Origin: Pomphorhynchus laevis
Lineage: Eukaryota; Acanthocephala; Palaeacanthocephala; Echinorhynchida; Pomphorhynchidae
Length of the DNA stretch: 64,000 nt
Assembly (NCBI GenBank): GCA_012934845.2
Contig: WNNJ02000185.1
Span: forward strand, 62,001-126,000
Direction: 5' to 3'
The notes under the pieces were generated by a model, which was not told the origin of the DNA, did not search any database, and saw only the letters and a list, made by a program, of their open reading frames with translations. Below are positions 1 to 11,498 of this stretch, in pieces (the first letter of the stretch is position 1; each line of letters opens with the position of its first letter). A program made the translations under genes and the position numbers.

Positions 1-826
1 TTAGCAGCAAATATGGATTAAAAATCAATCGTAGCCAGCTTTGGCGACTGGACCACAGTTTCAAGTGATTTTTCGCCATATCAATTTATAAAATGACGCA
101 TTCCTTCAGGAATCCTGTGAGAAATTCAGTATCCTCGTAATCAACTGATACGCATTTGTGCCCTATATAAAGAATGACTAGAAGGTCCACACACGCAACA
201 AGTCAGTAAAAACGCTTCTGCACCTGAGCTTCGTATAGCATCGTGAGGAATTGCTGGTGTCTTTATAGTTATCACAAAAGCAGTCGAAACGTACCCTAAC
301 CACTTCATTTGACTGACGATGACTGCTGGGTGGTTAGGAACGTCTCGGAGTGATACGTTAGACTGATGGAGCTTATGATCAAAGTCCACTTATTTAGCAG
401 CAAATATGGATTAAAAATCAATCGTAGCCAGCTTTGGCTCCTGGACCACAGTTTCAAGCGATTTTTCGCAATAACAATTTATAAAATGACGCATTCCTTC
501 AGGAATCCTGTGAGAAATTCAGTGTCCTCGTAATCAACTGATACGCATTTGTGCCTTATATAAAGAATGACTAGAAGGTCCACACACGCAACAAGTCAGT
601 AAAAACGCTTCTGCACCTGAGTTTCGTTTAGCATCGTGAGGAATTGCTGGTGTCTTTATAGTTATCACAAAAGCAGTTGAAACGTAACCTAACAACTTCA
701 TCCGACTAACGATGACTGCTGGGTGGTTAGGAACGTCTCGGAGTGATACATTAGACTGATGGAGCTTATGATCAAAGTCCACTTATTTAGCAGCAAATAT
801 GGATTTAAAATCAATTGTAGCCAGTT
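1..826. repeat. 393-bp tandem repeat, two copies plus the start of a third
   Basis: The string TTAGCAGCAAATATGGATT recurs at 1, 394 and 787, giving an exact period of 393 bp. The first two units differ by scattered substitutions; the third ends after about 40 bp in unrelated AT-rich DNA. Each full unit carries an 82-codon open frame on the minus strand with a GTG, not ATG, first codon; the copies differ at several amino acids, so I see no sign of protein selection. The window starts inside the array, so it may extend to the left. Best read as a satellite or a local duplication. Confidence 0.9.
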
Positions 827-2546
827 TCGGAAAACATTTCTATTCTATACTATTTTATATTTCTATTTACATTTCTATTTTTATACTTTTTTATTGCAAT
901 TTTATTACAATTTATACAATTTTAGATTTCAAAATCTCTTTTTTCTGGTTACAACTATTTATTTCATTTTATCTAAATAATTGAGTCCCAATAAAGATGT
1001 ATCTCAGAAGACGGTTATGTCTGCCATCTGAATATATATTATGATCTTCCAAAAACGAGATTCATATATATATATTGCTATTGCGGATGTGTTGAGTAAA
1101 CAACGGTCCAGGATTTCTTACGAAATACGGCATTTATATAAAATGGTGTTGCTTGATAGACTGCACTTTGATTCACCACATTTTGGCACCATGTCATTTC
1201 TAGATGTCCACTTTAGCATCGAAATGATGAAGTACTCGGCAACACTCATCAGTAAAATGAAGTATCAACTGGTAGTTTCGGTTGCCTCTGACCTATATAT
1301 AATAGCATACATTTTTGAATGTTTTTTAATGTTACAATGGAATTAATTTTAAGATGCGAAAGCGGGACGCAGTTTCCAAGTTTATTTTCCAACTTCATTT
1401 AGACAAACATTTAAAATTCTTTAATCGAATATTCCTTGGAATTAATTAAGCCTTACGCTATTGCGTTTGGCATGAAATTCAAAATTGATAGATGGTGAAA
1501 AATAAAATTACGCGTCGCTAAAACAGAACGCATGACTTTTAGTTTTCTATGTAAAATTAAATATTTAATTTCATATTATTACATAAATTTTAGATTAAAA
1601 ATTTTAATTTTAAAAATCTATTAATTAATCAATTAATTAATCAATTTAATTAATCAATTGACACTAATGAGATTTGGGAAGTGTAATTCGTTGACGTAAA
1701 TAAAACACTTTGGTCACCTGAATTATCTTGGGTCTTCACTGCCATTTAGCTTTTAGTATATACGAATCTGTATTTGTATATTTCATTTAATTTGTAAAAT
1801 TTGGCGTCATGAGGGTTAGCCGAAAAGCATATTTTTTGGCATGTAGATTTGGATAAATAATAATACCAGTTGAAATCATATAAGCCAGACGCGAAATAAT
1901 ATTATTTGAGATAAATACCAGTTGAATATTTCGGTAATTTTGAAAACAAACATGAATGATATATTTTACTATATAATTTCAAATGTTAAGAGAAACACCG
2001 TAATTGCAAAATCACCATAATGTAATTGATACGGAAGATTTGTACTCATTGATTATAAAACGGTATTCTTTGATAAATTGTTCTTACAGTATTGAATCTT
2101 ATCTGTAATGTCATCGAAACTTAAATAGCATATGGAATTTTCTGTTGAAACAAGCGCTAATGTCAAGACGCTAAAATATATACATCAATTTAATTAATTA
2201 CCAACAATTTAGATATTCATATTTGAAAATTCCATTTTCTTGCCATTTTAAATATTTTATATAAATATTTTGCATTTATATTTTTTAGATCTTTAGCAGA
2301 AAATTAAATAATAAGTTACCAGTTGATTTTTTATTTTTTATTTGCACTTTTGTTCCATCACCATAGTTGTATAACTAAAATGAATATACGATTCGCTTTA
2401 GTTAGAGAATCGCAGTTATATGCCTAGGATATTTTATTAATCCGTTTGATCTATTAAAAGCGAACCTTTCTTATTACATACATAAATTAATGAAAACTAA
2501 ATTAACTAAACTAACAAAAAAACAATTAACATAAATGTCGGCTCTT
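827..2546. other. AT-rich DNA, no gene identified
   Basis: Mostly low-complexity AT-rich sequence. A less AT-rich patch at 1041-1346 is open for 101 codons on the plus strand and for about 45 codons on the minus strand, the latter ending at a GTAAGAA donor-like site. Neither resembles a known protein, and I do not call a gene. Confidence 0.5.
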
Positions 2547-2593
2547 TTTGATTGTTGGATGTCGGCTCGTGGAGCCGACATCCAACAATCAAA
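2547..2593. repeat. Perfect 22-bp inverted repeat with a 3-nt loop
   Basis: Arms 2547-2568 and 2572-2593 are exact reverse complements (TTTGATTGTTGGATGTCGGC... and its complement) around GTG. A shorter echo, ATGTCGGCTC, lies just upstream at 2535-2544. The sequence is GC-richer than its surroundings. No terminator role is implied in a eukaryotic setting; it may be a foldback end of a small transposon. Confidence 0.9.
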
Positions 2594-2807
2594 CTATACT
2601 CAATGATCAAATCATTGAAGATTAAGCATGACTGTTTGATTTAAAATACAAAATCAAAAAGGGAAATATGAAATATTATATATATGAACATTCCATATTA
2701 TGCCATAATATGGAATGATATCCTAATATTCCATATGAACATTCCATATTCGTTATGGGAATATGGAATGACATAAAGATTATGACAAAATGAGTATCGG
2801 TAAAAGG

Positions 2808-3440
2808 AATCAAATCAGCTAACTGAGTCTACGTATTTAATATAATTATAAAATAAACAAAACATAATAATGCTAAATCAAAATTTAATAATTAAATAAT
2901 AAAATTAATAATTGTTTTTAGATTTTCTATAATTTAAATCAAGTTAAAATAAAAAATTGAAATTTAAAATAAACGTCATTTTTATGAGTTGACTAATAAA
3001 TAACAGACGTTGTATCAGAATAAGAATTAGAGGTCATCAGGATGAACTGCTATGCTATCAGGTTTCGGCCCCTAACTCCTCTACCCAACATAGCAGCGGG
3101 GCCAAATACGTGCTAATGATGTATTTCCTCTGAAATAACTATCTAGTATCTTATTCTAATGCAAAGTATATTATTTATTATCCATCCATAAAAATTTGCC
3201 ACTTAAGAGTTTAAATTTATTTTTAATATTATTGTGTTGATTTATATATTTTTCTATTTTCTGTTTAATGGTATTTATATAGTAACCTAGTTTAAAATAT
3301 ACATCTATTAAATTATTTAAATGATTTTGAAGAAATCAAATATCGTTACAAATTGTCGCAATTCTTAAAATTTCATTATTTAATGTATTATATTTTATAC
3401 ATTAAACATATATTTCATATCTTTATATAATTTAGATTTA
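2808..3440 (-). mobile_element. 5'-truncated Penelope-like element: RT C-terminus plus 3' tail
   Basis: Read on the minus strand, this fragment begins with the C-terminal coding end of the same RT found at 17.9-19.4 kb and then runs through a roughly 450-bp untranslated tail. Tail landmarks are the Cys-free boundary after a WMDNK-like end, the block GGGCCGAAACCTGATAGCAT, the block CTGATGACCTCTAATTCTTA, and the end signature CGTAGACTCAGTTAGCTGAT. The same tail recurs at more than ten places in this window. 5' truncation suits target-primed integration. Confidence 0.7.
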
Positions 3441-5285
3441 TTTATGGTATGCAAAGTAAGTTTTCAGTTTTGTCTTTGATATGCAAAGTATCTCTTGTTA
3501 AGCCATTAGCATTTCAAAAGTCAAAGCAATATTTTCGTTCTTCATTTCTACATTTCACTTGTTCCTTCCTGTAGATATAATTTTTCTTATTTATTTTATT
3601 GGTTATAAAAGAAGTCGTTAGAATGAAACGATACCTTTTATTTTATTAAATACTTTACTTATTTTTAGCAATAGGAAATAAAACAGTTTTTTTCAATAGC
3701 GATACCTTTATTATTTTAATTTCTGACCAATTTTATTAATTTATAATAAACAAAATATTACAGCTTTTACATATTGTATTTAGTGAATAAATTATTAAGC
3801 AATTATTTACAAGAGAAATAATTTATTTCAATTTTTTTATAATTTTAAATCTAATTATTTTTGCTCAATGTAAAATGAAATTTAAATACATTTAAAGATG
3901 AAATAACATTTAAACTTATATATGAATTTAAAGAAGCTTTGAGAGTATACATAAAATTACAATAAAAATATACGATTGCAAGTTTTACGCAATTAATCTA
4001 ATTTATTATTAATTAATTATTAATTAATTCCAATTATTATTAATCTAATTATTTGATCAATTTTTAATCACAACGAAATGACACATAAACGTCTTTAAAT
4101 TTAAAAAACACGTGGTAACATAAAATAAATATTTACATAATATTTAATATATATTAAATTTTAATATAGATTTAATTAAATATAAATTAATAATTAATAT
4201 ATAAATTAAATTTAAATTTCTACACGATTGATTGTTGTATTGAAATAAAAATACTGCATAAAAATTTGATTTTCAAATTATATTTTAATTTCTATACGAT
4301 TGATTGTTGTCAAGTTTGGATTTTCAAAATTAGTAGTAAAAAATGCAAAAAATAGCAAAATATAAGATTAAAATAATGAAATTCCGACTTCCTCTGATTA
4401 CATTATGAGCTAATCAGAAAGCATTTGGACATTTTTGCATTTAATTTATGGAATAAATACTACAAAAGTATGATTTACTATCTTTCAAAACCGCTGCAAT
4501 TATCTTTAATGATCAAAATCTTATTTTAAGACAACCCAGATTTGTGTTTTATATTCCATGAAAACAATAAAACAATATTTCAGAAAAATCTACAGATTAT
4601 TTTAATCTACATTAAATTTAATTTAAATCTACATTAATTTAATTTCTAATATAAGATTTTTTTACTAAACCCTTTTATTCTAAATGTATAATATAAATAT
4701 TGAATATATAAATTATAATAATATAAGATCATAAAATTTATAACATAATATTATGTTGCATTATATTACAATATCAAATTATAAATTACATTGAAATATT
4801 TAGAAATTTCGATACAGATTCTGATGTTAGTTTTATATTTTAAAACTATAATCGATCAATAAGTATATTCTTGTGATAATTGTCTTTTAATTCGTTTAGA
4901 TTTGAAATATAAAACTTCATCTCATTTTGTGTCATGCCAAAACATCATTTTATGCCTTAAGTTTATTATTAAACATTATAAAATAAAAATCATGCTAAAT
5001 AAAAATTATTTAACTTTTCTGTCCATGGAGGTTATTTTCCTTTTTCAGGTATAAAGGAACGATAATGTCCATGTAAGTTATTTTTAAGTGAACATACGGC
5101 ATGATTACAATTTAAAAATAAAAAAATACAATTTTATAAAATTAAAAAACTTACAATTTGTTAAGAAATGAACTTTAAATGAACTTTAAAAAATAAACTT
5201 ATATTTTAATTAAAAATTATAATTGAAATTCAATTTTTATTTGAATTCTAATATACATTTAGATTGATCAATACCACTAAACTGA
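3441..5285. other. AT-rich intergenic DNA
   Basis: Nothing recognised. The stretch is over 80 percent A+T with repeated ATTAATTAATTA blocks and short direct repeats (CTACACGATTGATTGTTG and a near copy at about 4219 and 4295). It contains the region 3' of the 96-aa gene. Confidence 0.5.
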
Positions 5286-5708
5286 TTAGTTTAAAATAAA
5301 CGCTAAAATGTATTCAGGGATGAGCTCCTCACAACATTTTCTGTAATTCAAAATATACTCATATCTTAACAACAATGATAATATCGCAAATATTTTGAAA
5401 CAATACTCTCTAAACTTACTTTAAACAATGATCAAGCTTCTTCAACCGGTTTTTCAAAGTGACGACTTCTTCTAGAGTTATAGAATTCACATCTTTAATA
5501 GCTAATATTGCTTGATTTTTATCTAACTTCATATATTGAAATCCGTCGGGCTCGGTATAAATGTCCATCGTTTCAGTATCACACTGAACTATTGAATAGA
5601 CACCTTTTTATGAAATTAATATCAGATATTAGTATACTAACCTTTGTTAAAATCAGATTTCACAAATTTGAGAAGATTTTCTCTTTTGTGTCGGAAATTA
5701 AATTCCAT
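5286..5708 (-). CDS. 96-aa protein of unknown function, three exons
   Basis: I reconstructed this gene from splice signals because no single exon is long. Exons on the minus strand are 5708-5642, 5588-5420 and 5340-5286. Both introns (53 and 79 nt) are bordered by GT...AG (donors GTTAGT and GTAAGT) and both junctions keep one frame to a TAA stop. The product starts MEFNFRHKRENLLKFVKSDF, has the mid-section MDIYTEPDGFQYMKL, a probable coiled-coil stretch (ITLEEVVTLKNRLKKLDHCL) and a Cys pair before the end EELIPEYILAFILN. The start ATG follows a strong AATTTCAG acceptor (AG at 5748-5749) by 39 nt, so an earlier coding exon is possible but a trans-spliced 5' end fits too. I do not recognise the family. 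Confidence 0.65.
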
Positions 5709-5749
5709 CGCTTTGTATATAAGAAGAAAACGAGTCCAGACGATTATCT

Positions 5750-6717
5750 GAAATTATTTTTCACGTCTAATAGGGATTTAGCAGGCAATTGATTATTTCA
5801 ATATCGAAACAGTGTATTTTACATAATTCAAATAAGTTCTTTATATTTTCGTATAGGAAGAACAAATGAACAAATTTAACTATAAAACTGGTGTAATTGA
5901 ATCAAAAACAAAGGATTTTTCCAATTCTAAGCCGTGATTTAGAATACACGGACTAATAAAGTAATCACATATGACGTTTTAAAGAAATTCATAAATTAAA
6001 TTACTTTTTAACATAAATAATGAAAATCGAATATATTCATACAGGAACAACACATGATGTTTAAATTTTGCTTATGCATGGGCGATATTCCGAGATCAAA
6101 ATTCAAAGCTACACCATTATTTGTTTTCGATTTTTAAAATCAATAAGATCATGACTTTAATTCTAAATTTCAAATTCATAGTAACTGCTTGCAATATGAA
6201 AGTCAAAGATCTTCCTTATCTATTTTTCATCTATTGTTCATCATTCTTGCTATCAACTACTAATGCCACGATAATTGTTAATTGAAATAATTAATTCAAA
6301 ATTAATAAATTATTAATTAAATATAATTTTTGTTTATTAGCTAGTTAATAAAGGGTATGGTTTGCATTTTATTTGATAAAACAATTTTACTGATTTTACT
6401 GAAGTTCATTAAAATCAATTTATTAAAAAAATAAATCTAAACTAAAGATATGAAATATATGACGAATAAGGGAAAAACCTGATAGCATAGCAGTTTTTCT
6501 GCTGATTTATATCCCTTATCCAAAGACACTGTATATTATTTAATACTCAATTCATAATTGATTTTTAGAGTCTTGTTTGTTTAGTGGAAGAAACCGTTTT
6601 GACACATTTATATTTCACGAAATGTACATTAAAACCACTTTCTGTTTCAAGAGGGAGTGTGAGACCATTCCGCGTGAATTATGTACGCAAACATTTTTAG
6701 CCAGACGCGGAATATAA
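5750..6717. other. AT-rich DNA with a scrap of PLE tail
   Basis: No gene seen. At about 6460-6600 a plus-strand piece (AACCTGATAGCATAGCAG and the following TTAGTCAATTCAT-like block) matches the PLE 3' tail but is heavily diverged. Confidence 0.5.
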
Positions 6718-8435
6718 AATACTTAAAGTAATTAAAACACACTTCAAGAAATATTGTAGGTAATCGAAATTAATATAAAACACTATTTCAGTATTACGTT
6801 TACAAAAGATTTTTTAGAACAGACAAAAGTAAGCAGATAAAGAGCAGATATTAATAACTAAACACATATCTAACAAAAATTAAACCATGAATTCCTTAAA
6901 TATTTTGGTTAAAATATTTAAAATTAAATTTAATATTTAGACAAATAAAAGGTGTTCAAATAAAAGTTGGCCCAATTATAGCTGACTTATTTTTAAGCTT
7001 TATAGAATGTGAATTTGTTCATAACTGTTTAGAAAATAAATCCAAACAATATAAATACATAAAATATATGTTTCGATATATTGAGGATATATGTGTATTT
7101 AATTCTAACAATTTTTATTCAATTAGCGAACAAATTTATCCAGATAGCCTCATTCTTAATAAAACCAATATTGATGATAAAGAAGGTGTATATCTAGATA
7201 TGAACATTAAATTAACATCAATTAAAACTACTTTTTATTTATATCGTAAATATGACATATTTAAATTTACAACAAACATATTTTTGCATGAATATTCATG
7301 GATACCATATAATATAAAATATGATACATTAAATAATGAAATTTTCAATATGTAAGGGTATTAAAAAATAAAAGGTGTTCAAATGAAAATTGGCCTAATT
7401 ATATCTGACTTAGTTTTAAGTTTTATAGACTATGAATATGTTTATAACTGTGTAAAAAATATATCTAAATTATATAAAATATATAATTATATGCTTCAAT
7501 ACATTGATGATATATGTGTGTATTTAACTCTAATAATTTTTATCCAATAAGTGAACAAATTTATCCAAGTAGCCTTATTCTTTATAAAGCCAATATTAAA
7601 TATTATAAAAATTATACTATAATACTATAAAATAAACTATAAAAATAGTTTTGCTAGAACTAACAAAAGGAATAAATTTTTAAAATTAAAAAACTCACAA
7701 TTTTAGTAATTAAAGCGCACTTCGTAATCATGTATGGTAATCGAAATTAATACTGGTATAAAACACTATTTCATTATTAATTCTACAAAGGATTTTTAGA
7801 ACAGACAAAAGGAATAAATTTTCAAAATATAAATACATACGATTTTAGTACGCTTTATACAAATCTAGATTTAGTAGATATTAAAGAAGCGTTAGACAAA
7901 TTAATTAATCTTATATTCGGAAAACGATATACATATATATTTTATAATAACTATAACGCATATTAATATTAATAAATATTAATAATAAATAATTATTTAT
8001 TATTTTTAAGCTTTATTGAATAAAAGACTGACTTATTTTTAAGCTTTATAGAATATGAATTTGTTCATAACTGTTTAAAAATAAATCTAAATTATATAAA
8101 GATATAAAATATATTTAAGCACACTTCAAAAAATATTTTAAGGTAATTGAAATATTGTAGTGTAATCATTCCATCGTTTCTGATTTCTACCTCTTTCACG
8201 AAAGAGTTGATCGATATGTGCCGTATTGGCTATAGTATTGAATAACGTACATTTCTTGAGATACATTTATGGATTAAAACATATGTAAAACACTATTTCA
8301 GTATTAATTCTACAAAAGAAATTTTAGAACACACAAAAGGGATAAATTTTCAGAATATAAATACTACGCTTTTAGTACGCTTTATACAAATCGAGATATA
8401 ACAGATATTAAAGAAGCGTTAAAATTGAAATCGGT
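6718..8435 (+). mobile_element. Cluster of decayed Penelope-like RT fragments
   Basis: At least four overlapping remnants of one PLE reverse transcriptase lie in the same orientation. The best preserved (about 6960-7355) encodes IIADLFLSFIECEFVHNCLE, then an RYIEDICVFNSNNF active-site region in which the usual YIDD aspartate pair has become YIED, and then the conserved LTSIKTTFYLYRKYDIFKF segment. Further pieces at about 7375-7600, 7690-7960 and 8100-8430 repeat parts of the same RT (for example EFLEQTKGINFQN-like and FSTLYTNLD-like stretches) with many stops. None could be functional. Confidence 0.75.
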
Positions 8436-10142
8436 ATACACACGTTATAAAAATACATCGCTTATCTATTTAAAATTCAACAAATAAATATAAATACATT
8501 ACTAAAATTTAATTTTTATATTTCTCAATTAAAAATTCGGTTGCAATCCGAATTACTTATGTGATCGATATTTGCAATATTTCAAATTTATTCTGCGAAC
8601 ATATATATTGTAGTCATATTGTAGTCATACCGCTATGTATGTGTAATAAAATAATTTTATTTCGCATGGTATACAGTCATAATTTAATTTTTAGTCTTAA
8701 CGTCACCAAAGAAACTGTATAAAGAAAAAACGTTACCAAAGAAATTAAAAATGAAGTTTCTAATTTAGAAACCGGAAACATAAACTGCTGTTGAAACATG
8801 CCAATGCGTGTCTCAATGATAATCGGTTACTCTTTCATACAAGCATATTTTTGGACAGTTACACTTCTGGATATCATTCAGCTTTACACCTTACAATTGA
8901 ATAAGTGGCTAACTAGACAATATTCGACCTGATTATTTGATCCATTTTGCTTGATATACGAAGCGTATTACTTCAAAAGAAGGGATATATAAATTTCTAA
9001 ATGAAACGCAAATTTGATACCTTAAATCAATCTTTGTTAGTCTACAACATTGGCTATACAACGAAAATATATTTAATGAATAATTACCTGAATTTCACTA
9101 CTATTGGCATATCTTTATTCCTCCCATAGCCACTGTTATAATGATAATGATAAGAGTGCAAACTGACACGGACATCATCAGGTTAATGTCCCTTACTTTG
9201 CTATCTCTATTTGCGTTTTATACATACGTGTTTATGGGAGGTCCTATATTCGATGCACGTTACAAGCATCAGTTTCGATTACTGCTTTAAATGTTGAAAG
9301 CACAAGCGAACAAAGCATCACATTTTTTGCGCTGGTTAAGTTGAATTTTGGGATAATATCAAATAAGATAATTAACGAGCGCTGCATAAATAGTTACCTT
9401 TTGGTATGTAATGTTTAACTATATTAGCTAGCTACACTAAACGAAAATTTTCTGTTAAAACATTTAAACTCAAAAAATTACAAAATTTTATAAATTTTTA
9501 TTTGAAAATAAAAATTGATTATAAATATTATATTTATAATATTATAAATATTATATTATGTATTCTCAGGGATGGTTCGCAATAAAATAGTTTCTTTTGA
9601 CTCGAATGCAATTATCAACGATATAAATATTATATTGTATTTTAGCATTAACATGAAGTAAATTTTAAAAAATGAAAGATGAAGTCTTTGAAGCTAATAT
9701 ATATTTTATTTTACAGATTAACTCGTTGAATATTTTAAAAATATATTTAATGGGAATTCTTATACAATATTGTTTTATAGTATTATTTTATAATAATAGT
9801 TTATAACAATATTTTATAATAATATTATTTTATAATAATTTAGCTTTTTCAAAGCTAAATTTTGAAGTTAAATTGCTTATGATTAAATTCAATTTTCAAT
9901 GATTCTTTGCTCATAGATGAAAAATCTCTGAGCTTTAAGTATAAAATTTTTATAACATTCTTATTTTTAATTTTATAATGCCTAATCATAAATTAATCGT
10001 AGTTTATTCTAAGACAAATTTGGGACATTTTGGAAAACACATTATTTCATAATATAAATCGTTCTTAATTTAACTTGATTTCATCTGTGAGCTGAAAATC
10101 TTCTGGTTGTGGCACGACATTATCATATTCTTGATGCACAGC
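8436..10142. other. Mostly empty AT-rich DNA with one GC-richer island
   Basis: No gene is secure here. A patch around 9060-9330 is less AT-rich than its surroundings and is described separately. The rest consists of AT-rich low-complexity sequence, including TATAATATTATA-type runs near 9520-9840. Confidence 0.45.
9141..9290 (+). CDS. Possible 49-aa membrane peptide or first exon
   Basis: An ATG-to-stop frame of 49 codons lies in a GC-richer island; the frame is open for about 68 codons in all. It has a polar start (MIMIRVQTDTDIIRL), a hydrophobic stretch at about residues 15-34 (MSLTLLSLFAFYTYVFMGG) and a short tail GPIFDARYKHQF. That layout resembles a signal-anchor exon. No convincing donor was found in frame, and the opposite strand is also open with a GTAATT donor-like site, so the coding strand is unsettled. 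Low confidence. Confidence 0.25.
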   Translation: MIMIRVQTDTDIIRLMSLTLLSLFAFYTYVFMGGPIFDARYKHQFRLLL

Positions 10143-10245
10143 AAATGAAACGCATCACGATTTTGCGTGTAATCATCGTGGAGAATCCATGCTAATCTTC
10201 TCTGTATCGTTCCAATATTATTATATGTACCGACGAAACGTGCGC
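10143..10245 (-). pseudogene. U6 snRNA-like copy, diverged 3' half
   Basis: The minus strand contains the U6 core: GGTACATATA, then ATTGGAACGATACAGAGAAG, then ATTAGCATGG. The ACAGAGA and AGC blocks, which pair with the 5' splice site and U2, are intact. The following internal stem-loop is altered (ATTCTCCACGATGATTACACG where U6 normally has a CCCCTGCGCAAGGATGACACG-type sequence). The 3' end CGTGATGCGTTTCATTTG lacks the Pol III T-run, and no TATA box is evident about 25 bp upstream. Length, about 103 nt, is close to a normal U6. Most likely a retro-copy or rearranged pseudogene; a divergent functional gene is not excluded. Confidence 0.8.
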
Positions 10246-10275
10246 GGGATGACGCAAAATCGTAAATTGTTCCGT
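10239..10275 (+). pseudogene. Inverted partial U6 (3' domain) abutting the minus-strand copy
   Basis: The plus strand reads CGTGCGCGGGATGACGCAAA and then ATCGTAAATTGTTCC. This lines up with the U6 3' domain (TGCGC..GGATGACACGCAAATTCGTGAAGCGTTCC), with better preserved internal stem-loop residues than the minus-strand copy has. It overlaps the first bases of the minus-strand U6, so two U6 remnants lie head to head. Confidence 0.55.
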
Positions 10276-11432
10276 ATGATGTACATTAAGAATAGAAACA
10301 ATACCTGTGATTAAAATGTCTTATCTTATTTATCAAATGTAACTTCAAATTCATCTTCAAATTAAAGTAGGCACATTTTTCTAAAATTACAAAATTAAAA
10401 TTAATTTATTTTTAATGGCTTTTCTATTTCTATGATGGTGCATCTTCAATACAGAAAAAAAATTGTTACAGCAAAAATTGTGTAAATTAAAATTGTCAAA
10501 TTTCGAATTGGCAAATGAAACTGTGAAAATTCATTTATTAAAAATAATGACGTAATTTTAAAAATAACTAAATTTAACGAGTCAAGTAATACAAAGCTTG
10601 TAAAATTTCTAATTTTTGTTAATTTAATTTTGTTATTTTTTGATGTTTTTTTTTGCATCTAGTTAATTTGAAGACACTACGATAATATGTTTTCAGTAAT
10701 TAGACAAAACTAAAAAACTATTTATAATTCTACATTTTTCAATTTAATAGACAATTGACAGTGTCATTCCACTATTTACTTGCAGTTACTTGATCGTGAA
10801 TTACGAAGATGAAATGTTCAGTTAGCATTGACATGATTTGCTAAAAACCGAGAACAAGAAGTAAAACAAGCTTATTCAAACGAAATACAATTCCCATGTC
10901 TATTTGAATTTCATTATTTTTTGTTTTGTATAACTAAATTAGATATAATGTTTATATTAAGAATTCGCTCTTAAAACATTACTTGAAAATTATTTGTAAC
11001 TGAATATCTTTAGAAAGCACATTCAAGCATAAATTATTGATAAGGAAGATCTTGCAGACAAATTTTAAAAATGGAAATAATTACGTTAATTTTAGAACTT
11101 AAAAATTTGAAATTTAATTGTTGTGCACACGCTATTTACAAGAACCATTTATTTCCAAAAACTTCTAAAGATACAACTCTTGATTTACATATCAAATTAT
11201 CTAAAAATTCACAAAAAGACTGCAAAAATTCTCCTAGCTTATAAGGTATAAAACACAGTTTGATTACTAAATTTTATCAAATTATAAAAATATACATGCA
11301 TCAAACATGTTGAATGCTTAATAAGTATGCTGATGATATCTCTTTAAAATTTTTTTGTTAACTTTATAAAATATAAGAAAAAGATTAAATTTACCTTGTG
11401 TAAATAACGCATATTTAATATTCCAATCTTTA
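10276..11432. other. AT-rich DNA, no gene identified
   Basis: Only short chance frames are visible. A 70-codon minus-strand frame at 10446-10658 is low-complexity, with long runs of Phe, Ile, Lys and Asn codons, and I do not regard it as coding. Confidence 0.5.
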
Positions 11433-11498
11433 GCCCCTATTTATACTTCATCATAAAAAATGGAAAAGAATTTTTTATGATGAAGTATAAATAGGGGC
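11433..11498. repeat. Perfect 28-bp inverted repeat with a 10-nt loop
   Basis: Arms 11433-11460 (GCCCCTATTTATACTTCATC...) and 11471-11498 are exact reverse complements. The right arm passes directly into a PLE tail fragment (GCCGAAACATGATAGCA), so the hairpin marks a rearrangement at the edge of that fragment. Confidence 0.9.

Noticed and set aside
141-782. The two 82-codon minus-strand frames as a duplicated gene
   Set aside because: No ATG start, mostly amino-acid-changing differences, and exact membership of a 393-bp tandem unit.
759-984. Overlapping plus-strand frames rich in Phe, Tyr and Ile
   Set aside because: Produced by a T-rich tract (TTTCTATTTTTATAC and similar); not coding-like.
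5508-5792. Plus-strand 94-codon frame as a gene
   Set aside because: It is the antisense shadow of the spliced 96-aa gene, whose splice sites and frame explain the region better.
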